Below, in pieces: positions 9,064 to 17,060 of a DNA stretch of 42,556 bases (the stretch's first letter is position 1; the number at the start of each line of letters is the position of its first letter). The translations under genes were made by a program, and so were the position numbers. The notes under the pieces were generated by a model. It was not told the DNA's origin. It ran no database searches and saw nothing but the letters and a program-made list of their open reading frames with translations. The stretch comes from UBA10427 sp003500135 (lineage in GTDB: Bacteria > Bacteroidota > Bacteroidia > Cytophagales > Cyclobacteriaceae), in contig CAWZYQ010000013.1 of assembly GCA_963966275.1 (NCBI GenBank), positions 1 through 42,556 on the forward strand, written 5' to 3'.

Positions 9064-10433
9064 CTTCATTTTCATGGAGGGAATGCTGATAATAGAAGTG
9101 GTTCCTACATTTTCTTCAGGGTTGACTGAAATCTGTCCTTTGAACTTCTCAACCGTTTATTTGTCGATATAAAAGCCCAGGCCAGACCCCTGACTGCCTT
9201 CCGAAGCCCGGTAGAACATATTGAAAATCTTCGGCAGATGGTTTCGAGCAATGCCCCGCCTATTATCCTTCACCTCAATTTTGGCCTTTTGATTTTCTAA
9301 CTTAACTGATATTTCAATAAAAGGATCTTCTTTACTGGTATTATGATAATTATGGCGCGTGAGGTCAGGTTGTGAAAGATCATACTTAACCTGCGCTGGT
9401 CGGAAATGAATGAATCGTATGGTACAATTTTCAAGTCGATCCTGATCCGTTCGCTTTTATCGAGATATTGTAAGTCATGGACTGTTCCTGAAATCAATTC
9501 CTTAAAATCCACCGGTTCTCTTTCTACCTCGGCCCGCGCATTGCGCGAAAAATCGGTGATCTCTTTTGTGAAGCCATCGAGTTTTTGAATGCTCGACCTG
9601 ATCATTTGTAAATACTCATCTTTCTGTTCTGCGGAAGTTTCCTGCTGTGCAATTTTCACCAGCCTCTGTACCGATGCCAGTGGCGCCCTTAAATCGTGGG
9701 AAGCGCTATATACAAAACGGTCAAGTTCCTGATTTAATTTTTGTAATTCCATATTGCGTCGCGCAATACGACGAACGCGGATTTTGTAAAGGATGTACAA
9801 TAGAAAAATGATCCCCAAAAACACCAATACATAGAACCATGCCGTTTCGTAAAAATGAGGTTCCACATAAAATTCCAGGGTAGAAATATCTCGAAGCGTT
9901 TCATGATCAAATTGAATAAATGAAGAATCACATTGATAAAAAATACCATTATTTTTGGTCCCTGTCCAAATCACATCATTCTTGTCTCACACTATTACCC
10001 TCACTGATTTTGATAAGTTTCCCTGGTTGCCAATTGGCCTGAATTCACCATTGGCCATTTTTAATATATAACTGCCCTGGGTTGCGGCAAATAGATTGCC
10101 CGAATCATTTTCATAAAGTTGATAAAAAGCATTGGTGAGCAATGCCGGCGTATTTTCCTTATGATACAGGTCAAATTCCGCACCGTCAAACCGATTCAAT
10201 CCATTGAATGAAGTGAACCACAAATAGCCATCTGATGATTGGTATACAGAAGTGAGGTTATTAGAAATCAGCCCTTCATCTACCGTCCAGCGTTCAATAA
10301 AAAGCTGGTCAATCTTTGTATAAGTTGGGAAACCTATAAATTTTTCAGCAAGGGCTTTACCTGAAAAGGCAAATAAAAATACTGCGGCCCCAAAAAAAAT
10401 GCGAAATACTTCAGATCGAAAAATGTTTTTCAC
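9064..10433 (-). pseudogene. Decayed two-component sensor kinase with Reg_prop propeller
   Basis: Remnant of a large hybrid-type sensor. The 5' part (10433-9987) has a signal peptide (FLFAFSGKALAE) and the first Reg_prop propeller blades (SVYQSSDGYLWFTSFNGLNR). An in-frame TGA at 9989-9987 falls where the blade motif expects an E/D residue; the same frame then resumes DKNDVIWTGTKNNG. Most of the propeller and the Y_Y_Y domain are missing: the text jumps at about 9890-9905 to FYVEPHFYETAWFYV, a TM segment and HisKA (RFVYSASHDLRAPLAS). A frameshift at about 9350-9366 breaks the N-box; the other frame continues to the ATPase with the G1 box changed to DNRRGI, an intact GSGLGF, then an in-frame TAA after YIDK (9159 area). 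At least two stops, one frameshift and one large deletion: not functional. Confidence 0.9.
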
Positions 10434-10515
10434 GTGTCGGGTGTTGTGATTCAGTTTGTCCGATTTATAAAATAAGTTTAAAATTATCAGATTTACAACA
10501 CCTTCAAAACCAAAT

Positions 10516-10558
10516 ACACCATTGTTCTAAGCAAATTTTTGCCTTAGAACAATGGTGT
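10516..10558 (-). terminator. Perfect 16-bp inverted repeat, probable terminator of the beta-barrel gene
   Basis: ACACCATTGTTCTAAG (10516-10531) pairs without mismatch with its complement at 10543-10558; the loop is 11 nt. It begins 16 nt past the stop of the outer-membrane protein gene on the minus strand and is followed in that direction by a moderately T-rich stretch. Position and strength fit a transcription terminator; the weak U-tract leaves room for another role such as mRNA 3'-end protection. Confidence 0.65.
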
Positions 10559-10574
10559 GAACTATGAATTATTA

Positions 10575-11618
10575 TTATCTGAAAGAAATTCCAAATCCAG
10601 TAGAAAAAATATTGTATTCCTGAAATGTATAATCGGTATGCCAGGTGAAAACCCCGAGTTTTAATCGAAACCCTAGTGTACCTCTCATTCCAGAAGTTTT
10701 GTAAGTGAAATCGACAGGGTCCTCCACGGTAACTGTGTTGTTCGGATCATTTTCATCTTCAAACGTATAGGTACCATTAATCGCAAGATCGCTCTTGATA
10801 TTGCTATAGCCCAGCCCCCCATAAAAGGTAAGAATGGCCAGTTTTTTAGATACGAGTAATTGTGCATTCCATGTATCCACTCCGAAGCTAGAGGTCTGTC
10901 CCGAACCATCAATACCTGCATCGCTGATGTCGTATACATTATTCAATTTGGTGTAAGCAAACAATGCTGAAACATCAATCGGCAATCGGCTTAATACCGG
11001 CACCCATTGGAAAATGTCGTGTTTAATACCGAATCCAATTTGATCAAAGGCAAAATTATCAACTTCAATTTTAGGTACGTAGCGGATGATCACCTCTGTA
11101 TTCTTTATGACACCTATGCTACCCTGAACAACCGGGGCAGGAATCATATTGAAGCCCACATAATCTTCCATACCAATTCCACCTGGTGTAGTAAAAGTAC
11201 CTGAAACTGTATTTCCGGTATTTTCTTCAGTGACGGTGTATCGTAGCTCCAGGTCCGAATTACCGGGGCCAAATATGGTCGGTCCCTGGTCTGTTGTTGA
11301 GCCGGGCGCAAGTGACGTGTTTTGATACAAGTCAGGATCAAATGTAAAAAACCTTTTATTTTCCGGTATTAGCACCCCATGAAATGAGACTGTAATATCA
11401 AAGCCCAGGGTGTTGTGAGGTTTAGCGGTGTTGTACCAGCCATTGGACATCCCCATTCCCAAACCAACGACTAAAGGTTCCATGTATTGCGAAACTAATA
11501 GTTCTGCATCATTAGCTCCGACTTTCAAAAAGTCTCCCGGGTCTTGTGCATTTACTTTAGCTGAAACAAGCAGCAATAAAAATGTAAATGATAGGCAGTA
11601 TTGTAAAAATTTCTGCAT
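10575..11618 (-). CDS. Outer-membrane beta-barrel protein (DUF6588-like)
   Basis: 347 residues with a signal peptide (MQKFLQYCLSFTFLLLLVSA, cleavage after VNA). The rest is rich in alternating hydrophobic beta strands with Gly and aromatic residues (LAILTFYGGLGYSNI, GTLGFRLKLGVFTWHTDYTF) and ends in GFGISFR, as expected for a Bacteroidetes outer-membrane barrel. I recognise the general type, which I believe is labelled DUF6588, but the substrate or role is unknown. It is divergent from the peroxide regulator gene and is followed by a strong inverted repeat. Confidence is good for location and fold, low for function. Confidence 0.7.
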   Translation of the reverse strand: MQKFLQYCLSFTFLLLLVSAKVNAQDPGDFLKVGANDAELLVSQYMEPLVVGLGMGMSNGWYNTAKPHNTLGFDITVSFHGVLIPENKRFFTFDPDLYQNTSLAPGSTTDQGPTIFGPGNSDLELRYTVTEENTGNTVSGTFTTPGGIGMEDYVGFNMIPAPVVQGSIGVIKNTEVIIRYVPKIEVDNFAFDQIGFGIKHDIFQWVPVLSRLPIDVSALFAYTKLNNVYDISDAGIDGSGQTSSFGVDTWNAQLLVSKKLAILTFYGGLGYSNIKSDLAINGTYTFEDENDPNNTVTVEDPVDFTYKTSGMRGTLGFRLKLGVFTWHTDYTFQEYNIFSTGFGISFR

Positions 11619-11685
11619 AACTAAAAATCCATTTTATGGTTAATAATAGCAATAAAAAAGTAATGTCAAATTAATACCTCTCTGG

Positions 11686-11716
11686 TTGCAATATAGTTTA
11701 ATGTCCACTACATTTG
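11686..11716 (+). promoter_or_regulatory. Promoter of the perR-prx operon (TTG, 20 nt, TACATTTG)
   Basis: TTG at 11686-11688 and TACATTTG at 11709-11716 are 20 nt apart, which fits the Bacteroidetes -33/-7 architecture. The -7 box ends 38 nt before the ATG of the Fur-family gene, leaving room for an operator. This is the best-formed promoter in the window. Confidence 0.6.
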
Positions 11717-11729
11717 CGACACAGTTTCC

Positions 11730-11752
11730 TAAATAAGAATTATTATTATTTA
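11730..11752 (+). promoter_or_regulatory. Candidate PerR operator (inverted repeat TAAATAA / TTATTTA)
   Basis: TAAATAA (11730-11736) and TTATTTA (11746-11752) form an inverted repeat with a 9-nt AT-rich centre, directly between the -7 box and the start codon. Fur/PerR operators are AT-rich palindromes, and autoregulation is common, but the usual arrangement is tighter (7-1-7), so this is a positional guess. Confidence 0.35.
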
Positions 11753-11754
11753 AA

Positions 11755-12195
11755 ATGGATTTTGAGGCAATCAAGGCACATTTAGCAAAAAAAGGCTTAA
11801 AAGCCACACACCAGAGATTGGTAGTGTTGCAGTGCCTGTTAATGCTCAAAAACCATCCGTCTGTTGAACAAGTATACGAAAAAATACGTCCAGGTAACCC
11901 CACGATATCGCTGGGTACAATTTATAAAACTCTGGAAACATTTGTAGAAGCAGGTATTGTACAGCGTGTTTCTACGAAAGAAGGCGCCATGAAATACGAT
12001 GCCAACCTAAGTCGCCACGATCATATATACAGTACCAACACGCAGGAGATCATCGATTTTGAGGACGAGGAACTAAGTAAGATCGTGGAGAATTATATTA
12101 ACAAAAAGCGAATCGGAAACTTCAAGGTCAACGACATTCGCATTCAAATTGAAGGAGAAAAGATCAATCCTGAAAAGGATATTGATATAATTTAA
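11755..12195 (+). CDS. perR: Fur-family transcriptional regulator, PerR-like
   Basis: 146 residues. Winged-helix part: KKGLKATHQRLVVLQ, then ISLGTIYKTLETFVEAGIV. All five regulatory-metal ligands of B. subtilis PerR have counterparts at a constant offset of three: H34, D82, H88, H90 and D101. The four structural-zinc cysteines do not: the first CxxC is S93/T96 and the C-terminus ends KDIDII with no Cys; the only Cys in the protein is C27. The peroxiredoxin gene starts 25 nt downstream, which supports a peroxide-sensing role rather than iron uptake control. It would repress its operon until Fe-catalysed His oxidation releases it (known for PerR; inferred here). Fur or Zur remain less likely alternatives. 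Confidence 0.85.
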   Translation: MDFEAIKAHLAKKGLKATHQRLVVLQCLLMLKNHPSVEQVYEKIRPGNPTISLGTIYKTLETFVEAGIVQRVSTKEGAMKYDANLSRHDHIYSTNTQEIIDFEDEELSKIVENYINKKRIGNFKVNDIRIQIEGEKINPEKDIDII

Positions 12196-12220
12196 TGGTT
12201 TAACATAAAATATAATTAAA

Positions 12221-12850
12221 ATGTCATTAGTTGGAAAAAAAGCTCCCTTATTCAAAGCTCCCGCAGTGATCAACGGAGATGAAATCGTTGAAGACTTCTC
12301 ACTGGAGCAATATTTGGGTAAAAAAGAAGTGATCTTCTTTTTCTATCCAAAAGATTTCACCTTTGTATGTCCTACTGAAATTCTGGCTTTCCAGGAAAAA
12401 CTTGCCGAATTCGAAAAAAGAAATGTAGCCATAGTAGGCGCTTCAACAGATACAGAAGAAACCCACCTGGCGTGGTTGAATACTCCGAAAGATCAGGGTG
12501 GTATCCAGGGGGTTACTTACCCAATCGTAGCTGACGTGAGCAAAACTATTGCTACTAACTACGGAATTCTGGGCGGTGACTGGGACTACAATGAAGAAGG
12601 TGACCTTACTTTCAAGGGTGATCCGATCGCTTTCAGAGGTACATTCCTGATCGATAAGGAAGGAATTGTAAGGCACGAGTATGTTAACTTCTTCCCTCTG
12701 GGCAGAAATATTGACGATACACTTCGAATTGTAGATGCATGGCAATACACTGTGGAGCACGGTGAGGTTTGTCCGGCAAACTGGGAGCAAGGAAAAGATG
12801 CCATGAAAGCAACAAGAGAGGGCGTGGCAGATTATCTGTCGTCTCACTAA
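12221..12850 (+). CDS. Typical 2-Cys peroxiredoxin (AhpC/Prx1 type)
   Basis: Reduces H2O2, organic peroxides and peroxynitrite in the cytosol. 209 residues. Peroxidatic C50 sits in KDFTFVCPTEI; resolving C184 sits in GEVCPANW near the C-terminus; RGTFLIDKEGIVRH carries the active-site Arg region. The presence of both Cys makes it a typical 2-Cys enzyme; some members are named AhpC. Second gene of an operon with the PerR-like regulator and followed by a clear rho-independent terminator, so the two-gene unit is complete. No ahpF is adjacent, so reduction is probably by thioredoxin (inference). Confidence 0.95.
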   Translation: MSLVGKKAPLFKAPAVINGDEIVEDFSLEQYLGKKEVIFFFYPKDFTFVCPTEILAFQEKLAEFEKRNVAIVGASTDTEETHLAWLNTPKDQGGIQGVTYPIVADVSKTIATNYGILGGDWDYNEEGDLTFKGDPIAFRGTFLIDKEGIVRHEYVNFFPLGRNIDDTLRIVDAWQYTVEHGEVCPANWEQGKDAMKATREGVADYLSSH

Positions 12851-12872
12851 TTGATGCAAAATATAAAACTTC

Positions 12873-12906
12873 AAACCCTCCCCTTTGCGGAGGGTTTTTT
12901 TATTTT
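12873..12906 (+). terminator. Rho-independent terminator of the perR-prx operon
   Basis: AAACCCTCC (12873-12881) pairs with GGAGGGTTT (12889-12897) around a 7-nt loop, followed by a long T-rich tract. It begins 23 nt after the peroxiredoxin stop. The T-tract also contains the likely -7 box of waaA. Confidence 0.88.
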
Positions 12907-12908
12907 TG
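12901..12908 (+). promoter_or_regulatory. Putative -7 box for waaA (TATTTTTG)
   Basis: TATTTTTG matches TAnnTTTG and ends 15 nt before the waaA ATG. It overlaps the U-tract of the preceding terminator. A TTTG at 12884-12887 lies inside the terminator loop and arm, 13 nt upstream, which is shorter than the normal spacing. Confidence 0.4.
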
Positions 12909-12923
12909 CCTTTTTAGAACGCA

Positions 12924-14180
12924 ATGAATAAATGGATTTATAATTTCACAGTAGGTGTAATACCTATTGCACTACAGCTGGCGGCCTTATTTAATACCAA
13001 AGCCAAAAAAATGGTTTTGGGTCGAAAAGAGCTTTTTGACCGATTACGAACTTCCTTCTCTGATCAATCATTTAATAAGATCTGGTTCCATTGCGCTTCT
13101 CTGGGAGAATTTGAACAAGCAAAACCTATTATTGAGCGCATTAAGAAGGTTTTCCCCGAATATAAAATCCTCATTACCTTCTATTCACCCTCCGGATATG
13201 AGCCCGCTCAGAGCTACCATGCTGCCGATTATATCCATTACCTGCCTTTTGACAGTAAACAAAATGCAGCACGGTTCCTGGATATCGTAAAACCTGATCT
13301 CATTATTTTTATTAAGTATGAATTCTGGTTTCACAATTTAGAAGCCATCAAAAAGAGAAAAATTCCTTTTTTTTCAGCTTCCTCTATCTTTCGGCCGGAT
13401 CAAAAATTTTTCACTCATCCCAAAAGCCTATTCCGGAAAATGCTTGATGCCTTCACCTACTTTTTTGTACAAAATGAATCTTCCAGGGATTTGCTTCAAA
13501 AAGCAGGCTTAAACAATGTGTTGGTCACCGGAGATACACGTTGCGACAGAGTAATAGAAATTGCACAAAACCCTAAAACATTTCCGGAAATTGAACCATT
13601 CATTTTAAATCAATTTATTTGGATGATCGGTTCGAGCTGGCCGGATGACATGGAAGTATTGAACCCCGTAATTAATAGCCTTCCCGAAAATGTAAAGGTA
13701 ATTATTGCACCTCATGAACTAGGCACCCAAAAACTGAATGCCCTGGAAGAAGGCCTGAAAAAAAATTATATCAGATATTCTGAATACGTGAAAAACCCGG
13801 ATGCCCATCGTAACAAAAAAATATTGATCATCGACAATATCGGCATGCTATCCAGTTTGTATCAATACGCCGATCTGGCTTATGTCGGTGGCGCTTTTAA
13901 AGACGGGTTGCACAATATTCTTGAACCTGCTGTTTATGGAATTCCGGTATGTTTTGGCCGGTCAAAGTTAAATTCCAAATATCAGGAGTCACTGGATCTA
14001 ATGGCCTTGGGCGGTGCCTTTGATATCAGCACGCCAAACGAAATGCAACAATTATTTGATAAGTCTTTACATGATAAGGCATTCAAAAGCACTGCTGGAA
14101 ATATAAATAAAAGCTACATTCACAAAAATGAAGGTGCGGCAGATAAAATTGTAATGAAAGTTAAAGAACTTGTATCATGA
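12924..14180 (+). CDS. waaA: 3-deoxy-D-manno-octulosonic acid (Kdo) transferase
   Basis: Adds Kdo from CMP-Kdo to lipid IVA at the cytoplasmic face of the inner membrane during lipopolysaccharide synthesis. 418 residues, family-typical. An N-terminal hydrophobic stretch (VGVIPIALQLAALF) anchors it. Conserved blocks: WFHCASLGEFEQAKPII with the catalytic-base Glu (E62), FIKYEFWFHNL, WMIGSSWPDD opening the second GT-B half, and GGAFKDGLHNILEPAVYGIP binding the nucleotide sugar. Its stop overlaps the rsgA start as ATGA. Shows that the organism makes Kdo-containing lipid A. Also called kdtA. Confidence 0.95.
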   Translation: MNKWIYNFTVGVIPIALQLAALFNTKAKKMVLGRKELFDRLRTSFSDQSFNKIWFHCASLGEFEQAKPIIERIKKVFPEYKILITFYSPSGYEPAQSYHAADYIHYLPFDSKQNAARFLDIVKPDLIIFIKYEFWFHNLEAIKKRKIPFFSASSIFRPDQKFFTHPKSLFRKMLDAFTYFFVQNESSRDLLQKAGLNNVLVTGDTRCDRVIEIAQNPKTFPEIEPFILNQFIWMIGSSWPDDMEVLNPVINSLPENVKVIIAPHELGTQKLNALEEGLKKNYIRYSEYVKNPDAHRNKKILIIDNIGMLSSLYQYADLAYVGGAFKDGLHNILEPAVYGIPVCFGRSKLNSKYQESLDLMALGGAFDISTPNEMQQLFDKSLHDKAFKSTAGNINKSYIHKNEGAADKIVMKVKELVS

Positions 14181-15100
14181 AGGCGCAGGTGATGAAATCT
14201 ACCGGATCGTGGTACCTTGTTCACTTTGAATCCGGTGAGAAGATGGAGTGCCGGATACGAGGAAAATTCCGCCTGGATGATAAAAAGATCACCAATCCGA
14301 TAGCTGTAGGAGATTGGGTGGAAGTGGAGAAAGACGAACAGCATAAGGGCAAAGGAATAATTACGGCGATCGAACCGCGTGAAAACTATCTGATCAGGAA
14401 ATCGACCAGAAAGGCGAAGCATGGCCATATATTAGCTGCTAATCTTGATCAGGTAGTATTGATGGCTACCCTTACCTTTCCCCGAACTTCAATTGGTTTT
14501 ATTGACCGTTTTTTAGTTGCTGCCGAATCTTTTCGTATTCCGCAGGTGGTACTTTTTAACAAAAAAGACCTCTATTCTGAAAAGCAACTGAATCAAATTG
14601 AAGAGTTGAAACATCTGTATGAAGATATCGGTGTAGGTTTCCTGTCTGTCTCAGTTTTTGAAGATAAGGATTTGAGTGAGGTACAAGACGTACTCCAAAA
14701 TAAAGTATCATTGCTGGCCGGGCACTCCGGAGTGGGCAAATCCACACTTTTAAATAAGCTGGCTCCGCACATCGACCAAAAGATCGGTGAGGTAAGTACA
14801 TTTGCCAATAAGGGCACGCATACAACCACCTTTGCCGAAATGTTTGCACTGGATCGAGATACCTATGTGATTGATACACCGGGCATTAAGGAGCTTGGCT
14901 TGATCGACATTTACGATGAGGAAATCAGTCATTTCTTTCCGGAAATGCGTGATTTGCTGGGTAGCTGTAAATTCCACAACTGTACACACACGCATGAACC
15001 CGGATGTGTAGTGATAGAAGCAGTAAAAGAAGGTGAAATTGCAATGAGCAGGTACGAGAGTTACCTGAGCATTTTGGACGATGAAGATACTTATCGTTAA
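14177..15100 (+). CDS. rsgA: Ribosome small-subunit biogenesis GTPase RsgA
   Basis: Circularly permuted GTPase that helps late 30S maturation. 307 residues: an N-terminal OB fold (WYLVHFESGEKMECRIRGK), then the motifs in permuted order, G4 NKKD (from N128), G1 GHSGVGKST (from G182) and G3 DTPGIKELG, and a C-terminal zinc knuckle CKFHNCTHTHEPGC. ATGA overlap with waaA indicates coupled translation, although the two functions are unrelated. Its TAA overlaps the stop of the convergent glycosyltransferase by 4 nt. Confidence 0.97.
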   Translation: MKAQVMKSTGSWYLVHFESGEKMECRIRGKFRLDDKKITNPIAVGDWVEVEKDEQHKGKGIITAIEPRENYLIRKSTRKAKHGHILAANLDQVVLMATLTFPRTSIGFIDRFLVAAESFRIPQVVLFNKKDLYSEKQLNQIEELKHLYEDIGVGFLSVSVFEDKDLSEVQDVLQNKVSLLAGHSGVGKSTLLNKLAPHIDQKIGEVSTFANKGTHTTTFAEMFALDRDTYVIDTPGIKELGLIDIYDEEISHFFPEMRDLLGSCKFHNCTHTHEPGCVVIEAVKEGEIAMSRYESYLSILDDEDTYR

Positions 15101-15963
15101 TCAACCACTAATGTCCTCTTTAACCGAAATAACCTATAAGCTGCCTTCAGGTTTATCGTGACCAATGCCCACTTCAATTCGTAATTGATGCGTTTCTTTA
15201 GTGCAATGATTTCCGGTTTTGTTCTAACCAAAGCACAAGCCTTTTCAATAACTTTTACTGTACTTTTGATGTGCGGATTCCACAGCTGTTTTTGGATCTT
15301 GGACAAACTTCCGGGAACATCACGCTTGTGCACCATCACTTCTGGGTGATAGTGATAATACCACTTTCTTGAAGTGCGCACCCAGAAATCAAAGTCCTCA
15401 TAAGATAAGTTTTCATCATAGCCTCCCATTTCATCCAGTACCTGCCTTTTTACCACCATACTGGGGTCAGCGATGAAAAACCGCTCAAGTAAAGTTTTAA
15501 AGACATCGCCTGAGGGAATGACTTCCCGGAAATTTTTATGGTAAGTCTCTGAATAGACGGAAAACACCTGTCCATTCTCATTTATAAATTTTGTATCAGT
15601 AAAATGCACCCCGTAAGTATCAGGTAACTTCATAAAATCCCCGACTGCCTGATTTATTTTATCGGGAAGTAGAACATCATCACAAGCATGATTCACAATC
15701 AGATGGCCGCTTGAAATTTTAAGGGCCTTATTGAATGCGGTGCACAAGCCAAGATTTTCGGAATTAAAGATCAATTTAATGCGTGGATGACCTGTGTATA
15801 GCTGTTTTATTCTGGTGCCACTGCCGTCGTGGCTACCATCATCAACTATAATTATCTCGATATTTTTATAGGTCTGGTTCAGTACAGATGAAATCGCTTC
15901 CTCCACATATTTTTTATGGTTGAAACACAAACAAATGACAGAGACCAGCGGTTTAGCTTCCAT
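15097..15963 (-). CDS. Family 2 glycosyltransferase
   Basis: 288 residues, soluble GT-A enzyme. Starts PLVSVICLCFNHKKYVEEAI and continues with SVLNQTYKNIEIIIVDDGS, the nucleotide-sugar fold; the metal site is likely NHACDDVLLPDK; the acceptor half contains GGYDENLSYEDFDFWVRTSR. No transmembrane segments. Resembles enzymes that build surface polysaccharide or O-antigen, but donor and acceptor cannot be read from the sequence. It is not in a polysaccharide cluster; it lies convergent to rsgA with overlapping stops and divergent from hemH with a 70-nt gap. Confidence 0.88.
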   Translation of the reverse strand: MEAKPLVSVICLCFNHKKYVEEAISSVLNQTYKNIEIIIVDDGSHDGSGTRIKQLYTGHPRIKLIFNSENLGLCTAFNKALKISSGHLIVNHACDDVLLPDKINQAVGDFMKLPDTYGVHFTDTKFINENGQVFSVYSETYHKNFREVIPSGDVFKTLLERFFIADPSMVVKRQVLDEMGGYDENLSYEDFDFWVRTSRKWYYHYHPEVMVHKRDVPGSLSKIQKQLWNPHIKSTVKVIEKACALVRTKPEIIALKKRINYELKWALVTINLKAAYRLFRLKRTLVVD

Positions 15964-16033
15964 AAGTATTGTATACCGTAAAAAATTCCGGCATTTTTGC
16001 CACGTAGATCCAAAGCTGAAAACAATTTTTTAA

Positions 16034-17059
16034 ATGTCCAAAAAGGAAAAAGCCGTTTTATTAGTTAATCTGGGTACGCCCGATAGCCCGAAAGTTCCGG
16101 ATGTCAGAAAATACCTTCGAGAGTTTTTGTTGGATAAACGGGTGATTGATATCAATGCCATAGCCCGTTGGATGCTGGTCAACCTGATCATCGCGCCATT
16201 CCGCGCCCCGAAATCAGCAAAAACTTATCGTCAACTTTGGGAAGACCGTGGTTCTCCGCTGCTTTTTCATGGTGAAGATGTAGTTGAAAAATTAAAACCC
16301 CTATTACCCGACAATTATTCGGTGCACCTGGCAATGCGCTACCAGTCACCCTCAATAGCAAATGCGCTAAACGAGATCAAAAAAGAGAATCCCGAAGAGA
16401 TCATCGTCGTCCCGATGTTTCCACAATACGCCTCAGCCACTACCGGCTCGATACATGACAAGGTAATGGAGTATTTGCGGAAGTGGGAGATCATACCCAA
16501 AATCACTTTTATCAGCCAGTTTTTTGAACATCCCGATTTTATAAAAGCCTTTGCCGCCAACGGAAAAAAATACGTGGACAAAGAAGATTACGATCATGTG
16601 GTATTCAGTTATCACGGACTGCCCGAACGACAAATCCGTAAAGGAAGTTTTAAGGGATATTGCCAGTTGAACGAGAAATGTTGTGCTTCATACAACAAGG
16701 CCAATCGCTTTTGCTATCGGGCACAGTGTTTTGAAACATCCCGCCTGCTGGCCAAAGAGCTGGGACTCACGCCTGATGATTACACCGTTTGTTTCCAGTC
16801 CAGATTGGGGAAAGACCCGTGGATTCAGCCTTATGCTGAGGATATAATCGAGAAGCTGGCCAAAGAAGGTAAGAAAAAGGTGCTGGCATACAGCCCTGCC
16901 TTCGTTGCCGATTGCCTCGAAACCACCGTGGAAGTAGGTGATGAATTCAGGGAAGAATTTGAAGAGGCTGGTGGGGAGAAATGGCAGTTGGTAGAAAGCT
17001 TAAATTCAAATGATCAATGGGTCAATTGCCTTAGAAGCCTGATCTTAGAACCCAATTAA
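16034..17059 (+). CDS. hemH: Ferrochelatase
   Basis: Inserts Fe2+ into the porphyrin ring, the last step of (proto)heme synthesis. 341 residues. Begins KAVLLVNLGTPDSPKVPDV; the metal ligands are H194 (SYHGLPERQ) and E296 (DCLETTVEVGDEF); CFQSRLGKDPWIQPY is the conserved substrate-pocket segment. Between them is a Cys-rich stretch with C210, C216, C217, C227 and C232, reminiscent of internal Cys clusters that bind a [2Fe-2S] centre in some bacterial ferrochelatases (inference). Convergent with the cysteine desulfurase with a single base between the stops. Confidence 0.96.
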   Translation: MSKKEKAVLLVNLGTPDSPKVPDVRKYLREFLLDKRVIDINAIARWMLVNLIIAPFRAPKSAKTYRQLWEDRGSPLLFHGEDVVEKLKPLLPDNYSVHLAMRYQSPSIANALNEIKKENPEEIIVVPMFPQYASATTGSIHDKVMEYLRKWEIIPKITFISQFFEHPDFIKAFAANGKKYVDKEDYDHVVFSYHGLPERQIRKGSFKGYCQLNEKCCASYNKANRFCYRAQCFETSRLLAKELGLTPDDYTVCFQSRLGKDPWIQPYAEDIIEKLAKEGKKKVLAYSPAFVADCLETTVEVGDEFREEFEEAGGEKWQLVESLNSNDQWVNCLRSLILEPN

Positions 17060-17060
17060 T

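Noticed and set aside
8866..9075. Open frame of 69 codons on the minus strand after the kinase remnant
   Set aside because: It is in the same frame as the end of the kinase pseudogene, has an unnatural composition, and matches no family I know; most likely read-through past a lost stop.
9987..10433. Apparent separate small gene (signal peptide plus propeller blades)
   Set aside because: The downstream frame resumes in phase right after a single TGA, so this is the 5' part of the broken kinase, not its own gene.
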